Shown piece by piece: positions 48,201 to 58,845 of a stretch of 64,000 bases of DNA (position 1 is the stretch's first letter; each line of letters opens with the position of its first letter). The position numbers and the translations under genes were made by a program. The notes beneath the pieces were generated by a model. It did not search any database. It had not been told where the DNA came from and saw only the letters and a program-made list of their open reading frames with translations. Location of the stretch: contig OZ018324.1 of assembly GCA_963969495.1 (NCBI GenBank), positions 140,674,355 to 140,738,354 on the forward strand. Reading direction: 5' to 3'. This DNA comes from Ceratothoa steindachneri. Its lineage: Eukaryota > Arthropoda > Malacostraca > Isopoda > Cymothoidae.

Positions 48201-49425
48201 AATAATATAATTATTCAACAAAAACTCATTTTAACACAATGAAAGGTATAAATACCGCATGGCAAAGAACCTCATCAGCTTAAATAACTGCGAATGTTTT
48301 CACCCCTTCATTACGCTTGCTTTGTTAATAGGTAATCTTTTGTTGAGATATTGTTGCTATAAATATAACATTATTCATAAATCATGCCAACAGAATTTAT
48401 AATACAACCTATTTGGAATTCGTTAATGATTTTGGAGAATAAAGTTGATTGAGTTACAACGGGAGAGAGCGTGAGCAGTTCTCTTTTTCAAATGTTAAGC
48501 TAAATTACTCGTGGGACTCGAATCGTTTTCTGATGGATCCAGCTGTAACCCACTACTAATTTCGCACACCAAGTGTCGTGAAATTTAAAGTGTTTTTTTT
48601 TGCTGGTGAGAGGTTTCACCTTACTCTCAAGCTCAATGTCACTCTTAAAAAGTTGAGAAAATGCTCGTAAACAGAGGAAAGTTGAACATACACCTCATCT
48701 ATATTCTCATTCCTCGCTTTGCTTTCTGGTGACCGGTGCAGACTGGGAGCGCCAAACCATAGTTAAGAGTTTATTTCTCTTTGGATTAGGTAAGTATATT
48801 ATCCCATGTCAAGTAAATGAGTTTTTGCATGCGATTCTCGACCTGGTAGAATATTCAATCAGACTCTTAATCAACCATCGGTGTAATTTTGATTCATATC
48901 CTTGCCTTTTTCCTTGGAGCACCACCTGACTTTATTTTTTGCTTAACAGCGCTCGAAAGTATTTATGATCCCAAAATCACATAAAGACCTGAAACTACCG
49001 CTTATCGTCATTGCTCCACAATTTATCATTTCAACCCCCAAAATATATTTCCCTATTTTTTATGTTAATATCACTCCAATAGCTACTTAGATTAATAGAC
49101 GTTCGTAAGGCAACATTTCTTAATCATCTCTTACACTGGGTAACAGTAGTTTTGTTTCTATTAATGTTTTTAGTTTTTCTAAAGTTGGTTTCCCTCTTGA
49201 TTACAAAAATACCGCTGAAAATTGCATAACATCGATATTTTGGGAGATAAGTGGAATTTTGTATATAAAACTAAGCATATATAGCTGCTACAGTTCACTT
49301 TATTTACCATATTCACATTGTCCATGAATAATAGCTGATAATATTTTCTCCTTGTATTCCTTTTTAAACTAATGAGAAAATGTGATTATAAGAAATAACC
49401 TACTAAAAGTGCACTGAAGAACGTG
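48201..49425. other. No recognisable gene
   Basis: A weak relative of family C lies at 48.26-48.48 kb. The remainder is without motif-bearing frames. Confidence 0.4.
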
Positions 49426-49429
49426 CTTT

Positions 49430-51246
49430 CTTATTGTAAGCTGCTTGATCTTTACGCACCGGTGACCATATATATTTCTCCATCATAGTAGTGTCCCATC
49501 TTACTTGGTATCGTTTCTCCATTACAGCAATAACCTGATGGAACCGCTTAACATGCTCCTCACTCACTTGTCGCAGATTTTCACGAAAAAACTACAAATG
49601 TAAATACAAAATGTTCACCTTAATTGACATTTTATATCATAAATTCTTATAACTTTCTAAAGGTTTTATACCCCCTACTTTTGGTTTTAGTTTTTAGTTT
49701 TACCAAGAAATCCATTAACTATATTTCGAAATGCACACCACGCCTCACTTTCGACATCACTCATTGCATTCTCAAGTTGTACTGACTTCAACATTTTCCT
49801 TAATTGTGGTCCAGTAAATATATCACCCTTTACTTTGGCCTCTGATAGCTTTGGAAAGCTTAGACGATTTCCTCGAAATGCCTCTCCACCATGATCTAAT
49901 GCTTTTACGAAATCTTTGTCCAGACTAAGCTTTATATGAAGTGGAGGTAGCAAAATTTGGTATGCTCTACAATAACATTTAGTTTTCTTGGCTGCAAGTC
50001 ACCTCATGGGGGGTAATTCAATCATCTGGTAATGTTCATGATAACCCCTACTATCACTAAGGCAAAGTAAACATAAATGCCCGGTGTACCCACCTTTCAT
50101 TCCGTGTAATAAGCCAGCCTTTTGAAAATCACCAAAAAACATCCCATTTAAAATTGGTATTGTTTACCTTTTTGAGAACCTTTTATTACATTGTTATATT
50201 CTTTTTCATCTGTACTGTGTACACTATAGGCAGGGATGGATACTGATTCCCATTATGTAGTAAATCAGCTTTGAGACTTTTTTTAGAACTATCTATGAAA
50301 ATTCGCCATTCTTCAGGGTTGTTATTGATTCTAATAGCTGCAAACAAGCCATTAATATCTTTTCAAAAGCAGAGATCCCCACTTATCTCAAAGTATACTT
50401 CAAAGTCCTTATGCCGCTTCCTCTATATTGGTTGTCTGCAGTCCACCCCCAACCTAGTCCATTCATTAATTCTGGATGCCAAAAGCTCAGCTCCTGATTT
50501 AGTGAGACTCAAGTCCCTTATGGAATCAACCAATCCACGTTGATTTCGAAAGTATGGGCGAGTACTCATTCCTTGCTTAAACGTTTCATCCCTTTCTTCA
50601 TTGTGACAACTTTCCATCTCTCCTAATGAGACCTCCATCTTATTCTCTACCTGAAAAAAATATGCTTAAAAAGAGATGCATTTAATAGCTAGATCATAAA
50701 TACGGATGCATGTGTAATCACATTACAAGAAACCTTAGCTAGATGTTTTGAATATTTCAGCATTGATTCTGTTACAAAGAATGTAGTTTGCAATTTCATA
50801 GGATTTACTTATTTTCTGGCGGCCATGGAACCAATAGGGTATCATGTGGCACAGGTGCAAGAGCGGATGAAATGTTGGAATATGGAAAGGATTTTTTTGT
50901 CTGAACTTTTCTGTATTTTGATATGTCACTCATGCAAAAATAAAAATCATCGGGATGAGTTTTGCTCTCGCTAAACTCTCGGCAAAGCAAGTGGCATTGC
51001 TTTTCGTGCACATATCAGACATGCATCTAAATTTGATCGACAATTTCCACATATCAGATGAGGGGCCCATGTTTTTTCTTGGTCACCCATACTCATTCCA
51101 AAGTACAGTCTATAAGCAATCCAATACTTTGCACCGTTCGCACTTTTATGTGATACATGCTTCAAGCAGACATAGAAACCACAAACAAAAAAGAACGAAT
51201 CTGGAGAATTTCTGCATAGTCTTGTAGCCATAATCAAGATAGTCAA
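49430..51246 (-). pseudogene. CYFC/WRLFIDSS family, copy C (uncharacterised, intron-like gap)
   Basis: Minus-strand blocks in order: MATRLCRNSPDSFFFVCGFY then WIAYRLYFGMSMGDQEKTWA then PHLICGNCRSNLDACL (51246-50971), FYFCMSDISKYRKVQTK...SSALAPVPHDTLLVP (about 50950-50830), LTKSGAELLASRINEWTRLG (about 50500), EEWRIFIDSSKKSLKADLLH then NGNQYPSLP (about 50320-50230), MLPPLHIKLSLDKDFVKALD...FPKLSEAKVKGDIFTGPQLR then NIVNGFLG (49953-49700), and the C-terminus REN-LRQVSEEHVKRFHQV-MEKRYQ-TTMMEKYIW (about 49590-49450). After GFLG the sequence reads G|GTAAAA and about 110 bp later CATTTGTAG, so a splice could join the two parts. The usual middle block ('MSLKIHFLHSHLDFF') is missing, implying a lost exon. 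The paired Cys residues (FVCGFY, CGNC, YFC) suggest zinc binding. It has stops in several places. Confidence 0.65.
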
Positions 51247-51249
51247 TAT

Positions 51250-51935
51250 TTATCATATAAACCTAAAAAGGAAAATAAATGAATTAGCGACAAATGTAAG
51301 TGTGCTTTACCCGTACCTCATACCTTTCTTTATGTTAGCCTTATTTGTTATATCTTTCAAACGATCAATGGTAAAAAAAGGGTAGGTACATATTTGGATT
51401 CGTCGCAAAATATAATATTAAAAAGACTCAAAGAAATAAGAGAAAACTAAATTTGGAAAGTTGTTACCCAGTGAAATTTATAAGATATTAAACTTATCTC
51501 CCCAGTGTCACGTTGCTTTCTTCAAAGCATTTTCAATTTTTACCCTCTGCGAATAAATATTATCGGTCCTAGTCAGCGAAAAGACTCACCGTCCTCATGG
51601 ACAAACTTTCAGCCACTCAGCTCTAAATTGATCTCAAACACAATATAGGTTAAATCCTTCCCTTATTTAACTGCTTTGGCGTTTACTGATAATACGTTAA
51701 GAAAACAACTAATAAGTATTTACCGATAATGGTTACGGCTCTACTATCCAGGTAGTACTACCTGATACCTGCAAAACTAAAGGCCTGAAAGCAAATCTAA
51801 CTGTTGACAAGTCATATTTAAAATTTTAACTTATAGTACATTATACTGATAGTTTATAATTGATCACCTTTTAAAATAATGTCTTGTTGGCCTTTACAGG
51901 TTTTTTTCATATGTATTAACTTTTTAGACTTATTC
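51250..51935. other. A+T-rich sequence, nothing recognised
   Basis: No coding signal seen. Ends at a hammerhead-like motif. Confidence 0.4.
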
Positions 51936-51938
51936 TAG

Positions 51939-51972
51939 CCTGAAGATGAAAACTTGTAGTTTTTGAAACGTT
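51939..51972 (+). ncRNA. Hammerhead-ribozyme-like motif, best core match
   Basis: Reads CCTGAAGATGAAAACTTGTA then GTTTTTGAAACG. CTGAAGA matches the CUGANGA core exactly. GAAAAC/GTTTTT forms stem II (five Watson-Crick pairs and one G-U) with loop TTGTA, and GAAA follows at once. The following CG could begin a minimal stem III. It is followed by TTTCTCGTGGCT and a TA array at 52038. This is the layout found for the other PLE-like termini here. Confidence 0.5.
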
Positions 51973-52029
51973 GTGAAAAATTAAAAGATGCTTTATCCGT
52001 TTCTCGTGGCTCTGGGATTTATACTCAAT

Positions 52030-52175
52030 ATTATATTAATATATATATATATATTATTAGCAAGATATCGTTGATTTCTATATAGATGTTGTTTTTATTC
52101 TCATATATGGCCAGAATAGGTCCTCCAAAACTGGAAAAAATATTTTGGGGAGTGCCTTTAGATCGCACTCAAAAT
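52030..52175 (+). repeat. (TA)n tract and repeat family D, copy 2
   Basis: Short TA array (52038-52060) followed by the family D block also found at 48049-48200. Same order and orientation. Confidence 0.7.
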
Positions 52176-52850
52176 ATAATGTTTGCTCGAGAAATATTAG
52201 CAATTGGACAACCTGCTGATAATCACTAGTCAAAAGTATGTAGACCTCTTATTTATGAAACAATGGCACGCAATTCTTTTAACAGAGGTTAGGAGATACC
52301 TTCTTTTTGATATGAATTTCAACAGAACTGAAATGCTAAAACGGGATAAATTGGGTTGGTATTTAAAATTTGGTATTGATTTACACAAAAAAGTTAAAAT
52401 ACTTTATGAACGGATTTCTATACTGCATTAAAGTTGGAAAACGTCCATCAAACCAAGCACTCTCAGAATATGTATTTCATTAGCTTTTCGAACAATACCT
52501 TGCGAGACAAAAGCTTCAACACATAGTTTGAAGAAACACCAATCAACGATAACTCTTAATCAATGCAAATCAAATAAAAATATGATTCTTCTGAGCACTA
52601 TGCATTCAGGTCGTTCTTATTTGGCCACAAAAATAGAAAATTGTAAAAATTGTTGATCTGACCCTGCTAAGGTGATTTTTTTAATTGAAAAACACCCAGT
52701 TCAAAGTTTTTTGATCTGTATTAATATTTAAAGGTGATTAAATGGATCCGATGGTCCCGAAAATGAGGTATAAAACAAAATCATTTCACTAGAGTGCTTT
52801 CATTCACAATGTTGAACAGTGCGTATTAGCTACCTATTGGTAGGACTGTC
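52176..52850. other. A+T-rich sequence, nothing recognised
   Basis: One 75-codon plus-strand frame (52204-52431) shows no motif. Confidence 0.4.
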
Positions 52851-52854
52851 TTCT

Positions 52855-54045
52855 TAATGATCAATATCACTCTTTGATGCTCATGAATATCCCATTACGC
52901 GTATCAGGGATTTTTTTGCGATGGTCATCAACAACACTAAGAACAAACTGTTGCTTTTCCTCATCCTTTGTGAGACGGCCAGAGAAATACTCGCCTAAGG
53001 CAACGGCACGTTAAGTGCGATCGTAGGTGACAGCCAATGTGGGATGAAACTTTTTGCAGCACTGAAGCTATGGTGGTTAATCCAATGATTTGCCGGATAT
53101 TCTTGGAAATTATCTGTAGGACGCAAGTTCGTGAGAAAAGTCTGGAATTCTTGGTCGTAAAGTTGATCAAAGTCTTCTCTTGAATGAGTTTCACGTCGAT
53201 CGAAGTTTACGCGCTTCAGTGGCTTCTCATTCACTTCTTTCTTTTTCATAGCTATAACTATCTTGTCTTGGGTGCATTTATTCAACCCCTTAGAAAGTTA
53301 CGACAGTTGGCATGCCATTGTATTCAACTTAACGTCGGATATGTTAGTTTGAATCGCGTGATATATCTGACATTGCTTCAGCAGTTTTAGGTCACTTTTC
53401 GTGGCCTTCAAAACAATGCTGGCAGTTAGCCACGCTTTAATGTACGTACATACGTTAAAAGAAGATGCATAGTTCTAGTAATTCTCAATACACACGTGCT
53501 GTCATCTTTAACTGCGAGCAAAAAATCTAGACTTTGAAGGTGTAGATCACTTTTGCCATTCATCGGGATTGGTACATTACTCCTGAAGCTGCGAAGTAGA
53601 TGCCTCGATCAGGGACAGCCCAAACGAATCTGATAGCTAGCCCCTGTATCTTTTTATACTAATGTCTGGGCTGAATAACTTTAACGACCGTCTCCAAGAT
53701 CTATATCATCTTATCTTTGAAGTAAACCACAGAATTAGGGGGCTTATCGTCTGTTAACGAGTCTTCATATGTGGTCTTTTCAATATATTTCCATGTTGTT
53801 TTAAGGAGCTTGAACAAAAAACATCAGAAGCAGATGAATTCACCTTGACTCGAGAAAAGGCTGCACCAACAATCTCCTCCAATTCATGATGGTGATAACC
53901 AATGGGCAAAAGTTCACGACGAAGAAACTTCTCCAAAATATGCTTGCTCCTTTGTGCCGACCAATATTAGAGCAGGTTCAGTCTAGGCAAATTCCGTGGA
54001 CATTTTCCTCTAAATTCCTGTCTTGCAGAACATAAAAGATGGCCA
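52855..54045 (-). pseudogene. Uncharacterised TE-like gene with SNxGRHKGA...YHHHELE motifs
   Basis: Reading the minus strand: 'VHGICLDxTCSNIGRHKGAS' (about 54005-53950), ILEKFLRRELLPIGYHHHEL then EEIVGAAFSRV (53940-53850, with the usual 'CRHH' as 'YHHH'), a 'WAVPDRGIYFAASGVMYQSR-MAKVIYTFKV' block (about 53640-53520), an Asn/Lys-rich spacer, VNEKPLKRVNFDRRETHSRE (53240), and SGRLTKDEEKQQFVLSVVDD then HRKKIPDTR (about 53000-52900). I recall these blocks, with consensus 'DTTxSNTGxHxGAC.LLE..L...L...CRHH..E' and 'SLTK.EEQ.QFLLQVV..HR..FP', as an uncharacterised multicopy family in Hydra, aphids and crustaceans. DDE-like fold or hAT kinship would be speculation. Stops and frameshifts throughout. 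Same strand as copy C of the CYFC family about 1.6 kb downstream. Confidence 0.55.
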
Positions 54046-54226
54046 TAAAGTGCGCTTGTCCTCTCCCTGTTGGTAGCCTTGGGACTGCATGAATCTATGA
54101 TTGGTCATTACCTCTCATTAGCAAAAGCCATCTGTCCACTGTCCTAGTGCCAATGAGATCTGAGATAAGTTATTTATCTAGAAATCTCTAGATCTACAGA
54201 TCTATTTGTAAACCTGGCAACACTGC

Positions 54227-55560
54227 GTTATCTCTTTAACAAGATCTATACTTCGCTATCATTCAATTTGTTTTTGCTTATAGAACTTAACAATTTAGAT
54301 CTAAAACTGATAATTACGAATTATTTTATTTCCATTTTGATCTTCCAATAATGAAAAATCGCACGCTTATTTGAATCTATAATATAAAGAAGTTACTTGT
54401 ACTGTGAATCTTATTAAAAACTAAATATTAAACACTAGCAGGAAATCCCGAATTGTCCAAAAGATAGCTTTGAGGCTCAAGAATTAAGTTAAGCGTAATA
54501 GTTCTGCATTTTGGAATCTCGCTCACACTTCGTATTCTCGTCTGATCAAACATCATAGGAAGAATAAGAGAACGTGAGCTCAGCATTCACATACACATGG
54601 TAAAATGGCTGCCTTCATACTCGGTACAAAATTCTGAAATAAAGGCAATATGCAATAATTATTTACTTACGAGTATTGCCCAAATAAAAAACATGTTGTA
54701 CTTGATATATCACAGTATATCAACTTACATTGGTATAAGCTCTTAGTAGGTCACTCCAAATTCATACAGCAACCATATTTGTATGCGTGAATTATGGCTT
54801 CTTCTTAAAATTGTAAGCATGCGGATAATAATTATCTTGTCAAATGAAATCAGGCGGGAGGGGTATATAGAGGAATAGAAGGGTAAACACGACTATGGGA
54901 GTTACGTTAACGACATTTAACTAGGGAGCTAATATCTTCATCAAGGGTGGAAGATATAAAGGGAATAGGAATTACAAAAACTAAATGAAGTAGAGAGATG
55001 TGACTTATAATTTAATACACGTGGTTTGGGAATTTACTGCTGATTCATAGATGGTTCTATAAGTAAAGGATCTAAGTTCTACTGAAAATATTCCTCTAAA
55101 AGAGTTAAATGGCTCGTGCACTTATGGAGTGACAGATGTTATACATAGTTTGTGCCAACTAATCTAAGAATTAAGTAGTAGTCAGTTTGTAGTCTGCCTG
55201 ACTCAATCATTTTGAGTCGCTAAAATCTTGAAGGCATACCATATAAAGGTTATCAGAAATTCTGTTGCCAACATGTAGGAATAATTGCAATGTTCTGAAC
55301 TGAAATATCTGCGCAAATAATCCAAATTAATAAAGCAATCGTAATGATAGGGGGATAATTTTCACAGCGTAATGGAAGTTGTTAAATTTGTTCCCCTCGC
55401 GCTATGATACACTACAAAGTGTCAAAAAAGCTTTCTTGTACTAAACTAATTTAAACAAACAAAAATATATTAAATATGTAACATCAATATTTTTTCTTAA
55501 TTAGTAACAGATAAAATAAAAAAGTCAATATGCTAATGAAAAAATTATTAATTTTGGAAG
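54227..55560 (-). repeat. Interspersed repeat family C, copy 3 (inverted)
   Basis: Inverted close relative of 43585-44911. It carries 'gtctgatcaaacatcatagg', 'ctcgctcacactt', 'aacgtgagctcagcattcac' and 'gtatacgtggtttgggaatt'-type blocks in the opposite sense. Confidence 0.8.
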
Positions 55561-55562
55561 TA

Positions 55563-56712
55563 AATGGTCTTTTAACAAGGATGCTCTAGCTTTGTCAGGC
55601 CATAGTAGCAATGGTCTTAAAGCAACATCTGGCAACCTCACTGTAAACTGTTCAGTAGTACTTGGCGAGTAATGATGGAAAGTTATTACTTAGAACAACG
55701 TGTGAAATCATCAAATATTATTATCAAAATGAATGCTCCGTTTGACAAACGTTCCGCGCATTACGTGATTTCTATCCTCTCCACAATCGTCTTGCCGAAT
55801 CCACTGTTCAACGCTTGGAGGCTCAATTCGAGGCTAAAAGGTCGATTAACAATCAGCCAAAACCCGTACGTCACCGAAACACAAGGTTTGCTGAAAACAT
55901 CACTGCCGTAAATGAGAGTGTACGGGAAAATCCGAGGCAGTTAATTTTTCGTCGTTCACAAGAACTTGGCCCTTCTGCGACTTGAGTTTGACGAATTATA
56001 CGTAGGGCCTCGGATCTACCCGTATAAAATACAACTTACCCAGGAACTTAAGGTAAACCCTTATAGAAAACGCCCTGTTTTCGCTAATTTGGCTCTAGAG
56101 CAGTTGTAAGTTGCCTCAAATTTCCCCCCAAAAATCATCTTTAGCGAAGAGGCCCATTTTTGGATAAATGGATTTGTGAACAAGCAAAATTGTTGGTTTT
56201 GGGACGAAAACAATCAACATGAAATACAGCAGCACCAATTACATCTTCAAAAAGTCACTTTTTGGTGTGAATTTTTGGTCTAACGGGATCTTAGGTCCGT
56301 ATTTTTTAGGAAACCAAGATGGGATTGCCATAACCGTCAACGGCGAGCCCTACTGACCGATGATAAGAAACTTATTGTTTCCTCAACTGGATTATATGCC
56401 TAATATGGATACTGGTGACATGGAATTTCAACAGTATGCTGCTACATGCCAAACTGAGCACCAAACGATAGCGATTTTAAAACAGCGATTTCAGGGTAGG
56501 TCGTCTCGCGCGGCGGCGACGTCAAATGGCCACCGAGAGCATGCGATTTACGCCATTAGACAACTCTCTTTGGGGCTACCATAAAGCAAAGTTCTATGCG
56601 AATAATCCGCAAACAGTTAATGACTACAAAGTCAACATAACGAACACCATCCAGCAAATACAGCCACATTTATGCGACAAAATCATGGAAAATTTATCTT
56701 CCCGAATACGTT
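55563..56712 (+). mobile_element. DD41D-type mariner relative, copy 3 (3' truncated)
   Basis: Left end AATGGTCTTTTAACAAGG after TA at 55561-55562. Plus-strand transposase remains include FDKRSAHYVISILSTIVLPN (HTH), AHFWINGFVNKQN, VTFWCEFLV and LSSRIRCIRK. A run of changes near the second catalytic block gives QQYAATCQTE. The right inverted end is missing: the sequence changes at about 56713 into PLE-2 DNA. The lost part is about 150 bp. Confidence 0.85.
55680..56700 (+). pseudogene. DD41D-type transposase relic (copy 3)
   Basis: Longest open pieces are 55672-55911 and 56360-56726, separated by stops. Compared with copies 1 and 2, the second catalytic Asp position (QDGATCH in relatives) is Tyr, and the 'CDLTPLDYF' block is displaced by a frameshift, so it is dead. 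The C-terminus is cut at the palindrome junction. Confidence 0.8.
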
Positions 56713-56729
56713 GTATACGAAAATAGTAT

Positions 56730-57065
56730 ACGAGTTTACCTGCCCGAATGATAACTGTAAGTTTCAAAACTACTCAAAATATGTTGGTATGAATTCTACC
56801 ACACATTCAATGAGTTTGGCACGCGATTTGTAACATTTAGCCCCCCCTTCCCCAGAATCATATGCATGCAGACCGTGCATAACATTAACCTAACCAGGAA
56901 CATATATTTAAAAACACCACGATCAAAAGAAAGGAGGGAAATAAAGCTACAATAAACACCATTAGAAGCAAACTTAATTAAAGAAGAAAGGCCAACCATC
57001 AACATCCAGACTACGGGATGGAATCGAATTCTGAAGTTGTTTAAAAATTCCGCTTACATAGGAGT
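56730..57065 (+). pseudogene. PLE-2 GIY-YIG endonuclease fragment, left arm
   Basis: Plus strand reads EFTCPNDNCKFQNYSKYVGM, the CPxxxC knuckle and the YVGM half of the GIY-YIG signature, then 'NSTTHSMSLARDL' in place of 'TTLSRRL..H'. After frame breaks come the 'GRDKKGGK..YNKHH'-type basic segment and remains of 'ILEA.LI...P.IN.Q'. It is the mirror image of 62640-63042. The reverse transcriptase part of this copy is absent because the mariner-bearing arm abuts here. Confidence 0.75.
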
Positions 57066-57365
57066 GGCCCGTTCTCTTGAGATAACGTTTAAGGGAGGAG
57101 CAATAAATATCTCCTGAAATCCGTTTTCTTATCATTCTGATTCCACCATACTTCAACAATAAAGGAAGACATACACTTTCCTTTGGCTTTACTAAACACA
57201 TTTCATTTAAAAAAGACTTTTAGGTAGGAGAAGTTGTTTACCATCTACAAGATGAACTAAAGAGATAATAAAGAAAATAAATGTTTTTAAAGATAATTAA
57301 TAAAGGCCAAATATAATATGTTCTTTAAAAAAAAAACATAAAAGAGCGTCGGCTACCAAATTACA

Positions 57366-57367
<2 letters not shown>

Positions 57368-57435
<68 letters not shown>

Positions 57436-57475
57436 TATATATACATGCATATATATATGTATATATATTGTATAT
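57368..57475. repeat. (TA)n microsatellite in left palindrome arm
   Basis: About 65 bp pure AT followed by imperfect 'aaatatatatatacatgcat' and 'gtatatata'. It abuts the terminal hairpin at 57480. Confidence 0.95.
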
Positions 57476-57504
57476 ATACAATGTCCTGCAGGAAAAAGGA
57501 AAAG

Positions 57505-57552
57505 ATGCTTGCAAGTACTTTCGAACTTTATTCAGTTCATTCTCAAGGATAA
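57505..57552 (-). ncRNA. Hammerhead-like hairpin, copy 1 of 4 in palindrome
   Basis: Minus strand: CCTTGAGAATGAACTGAATA then AAGTTCGAAAGTACTTGC. GAACT/AGTTC forms stem II with loop GAATAA and is followed directly by GAAA, and GTACTTGCAAGC can pair further. The CUGANGA box reads CTTGAGAA, so this would be a variant or a decayed ribozyme. Confidence 0.35.
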
Positions 57553-58154
57553 CTACAAGAGAAAAGAATATAATAAGGGAATATATGAGCTAAAAAAAGA
57601 TAAAGGTCAGACCCAGAGGTAAGAAAGAGTCAAGAACAGAGCCAAAAGTGTTTAAACGATAAACAGCTAAAGCGATACTCGAAAGAGGGAGATTAGGAGA
57701 GACACGAGAAGGAAATTTAAATTAAGTGGAGAGGGACAAGGAGAGAGGAAGAGAAACAAAATAATGTAAATACAAAATCAATGCCATAATTGAATTGACA
57801 CATCGGGTTCCCATCAAAATAAAAATTGCCCCCCCCCCCTAAAAAAAAAATTAGGACTATAATTCAAAGCTAATTTCCCTTGTCCCTCTCGCTTTTGTTT
57901 CAATTAACTTCTCGTGTCTCTCCAAATCTCCTTCTTTAGATTATCGCATAATCCCTTAATCGTTTTAACCCTTTTTGCTCTGTTTTTGACTCTTTCTTGC
58001 ATCTCTGTCTGACCTTACTACCTGTTATAGCTAAATCTTAATGTGAATTTCCCCATCACTATCCTACTTCCTCATTGGTGATTTTCTTGTCTTAGAGGCG
58101 GTTCTTTATCTTTTATTAGCTTATATATACCCTTATTATATTATTTTTTCTTGT

Positions 58155-58202
58155 AGTTATCCTTAAGAATGAACTGAATAAACTTCTAAACTACTTGGAA
58201 GC
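58155..58202 (+). ncRNA. Hammerhead-like hairpin, copy 2
   Basis: CCTTAAGAATGAACTGAATA then AACTTCTAAACTACTTGG. Stem and GAAA are both damaged (TAAA), unlike copy 1. Confidence 0.25.
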
Positions 58203-58845
58203 ACCTTTTCATTTTGGCTGCGGGACATTGCATTCATTGCGAACCTCACGTGCTACTTGGTAAGTTACTAATTTCATATATGATATTTATCTAAAGAAAA
58301 TTATAGCAATGGTGCACACAGATAATCGGTAATCCGTTAATTCGTTGAATGATAAAAGAAGTTTGAATTTATCCTTTACGACACTAAGATGTTTACACTA
58401 AGACGTTTTTTGCTCCAAAACTATCTCAAAACTATAAATTATAAAAAAATTAAAATTATGATAAACAAAATATTAAGAAAACATAGAAAACTTTAATAAA
58501 ACAAAATATTAGTATTTAATTAATACTAATATTGATTTTAGTAAAGTTTTAATGAGATTGCGTCAGAGTATATGTTGATATTTACGGAGAAAACTGAGGG
58601 AGAGATGCAAAAGTTTAATATGATGTGAAAGGAAATTTGAAGCAAATAATTGGATCCGAAGGTAAATTGTAAAAAGCTCAGAAGAAAAGTTAAACTTCCT
58701 TGCCCGGCAAAGCGTTTAGTGTTTGACAGACTCCTTATCTGATGGGATCAGAAATAATTTAGACAAAATTTATTATGTGTAGATTGATAATCGGCACGGA
58801 CCTTAAATTTTTAACTCAAGTTTTAAGGAGTGTTTTAATTTCCTA

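Larger units (their letters stand above)
54227..56712. repeat. Right arm of large inverted duplication
   Basis: Reverse complement of 42278-44911 in order: family C sequence (54227-55560) then the DD41D-type mariner copy 3. The outer end stops at 56712, inside the mariner, exactly where the palindromic PLE-2 sequence begins. Confidence 0.85.
57480..58262. repeat. Nested hairpin of two PLE-2 terminal repeats, left arm
   Basis: 57480-57860 and 57880-58262 are diverged inverted copies of each other. Both have GTCCTGC/GTCCCGC..., AAGTACTT, TTCAGTTCATTC, 'gtagttatcctt', 'aaagagtcaaga' versus 'tcttgactcttt', 'gagagacacgag' versus 'ctcgtgtctctc'. The center holds C-rich and A-rich runs (57828-57850). 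A matching nested pair exists in the right palindrome arm (61140-62030). Confidence 0.85.
56713..58845. repeat. Left arm of giant palindrome
   Basis: Reverse complement of 60556-63042. Marker pairs: 'gagtttacctgcccgaat' with 'attcgggcaggtaaactc'; 'ccttccccagaatcatatgc' with 'gcatatgattctggggaagg'; 'gtttaccatctacaagat' with 'atcttgtagatggtaaac'; 'gaaattagtaacttaccaag'-type pairs; and at the inner end 'gtgttttaatttccta' with 'taggaaattaaaacac'. Arms differ by substitutions, microsatellite length and an insertion in the right arm. Confidence 0.92.
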
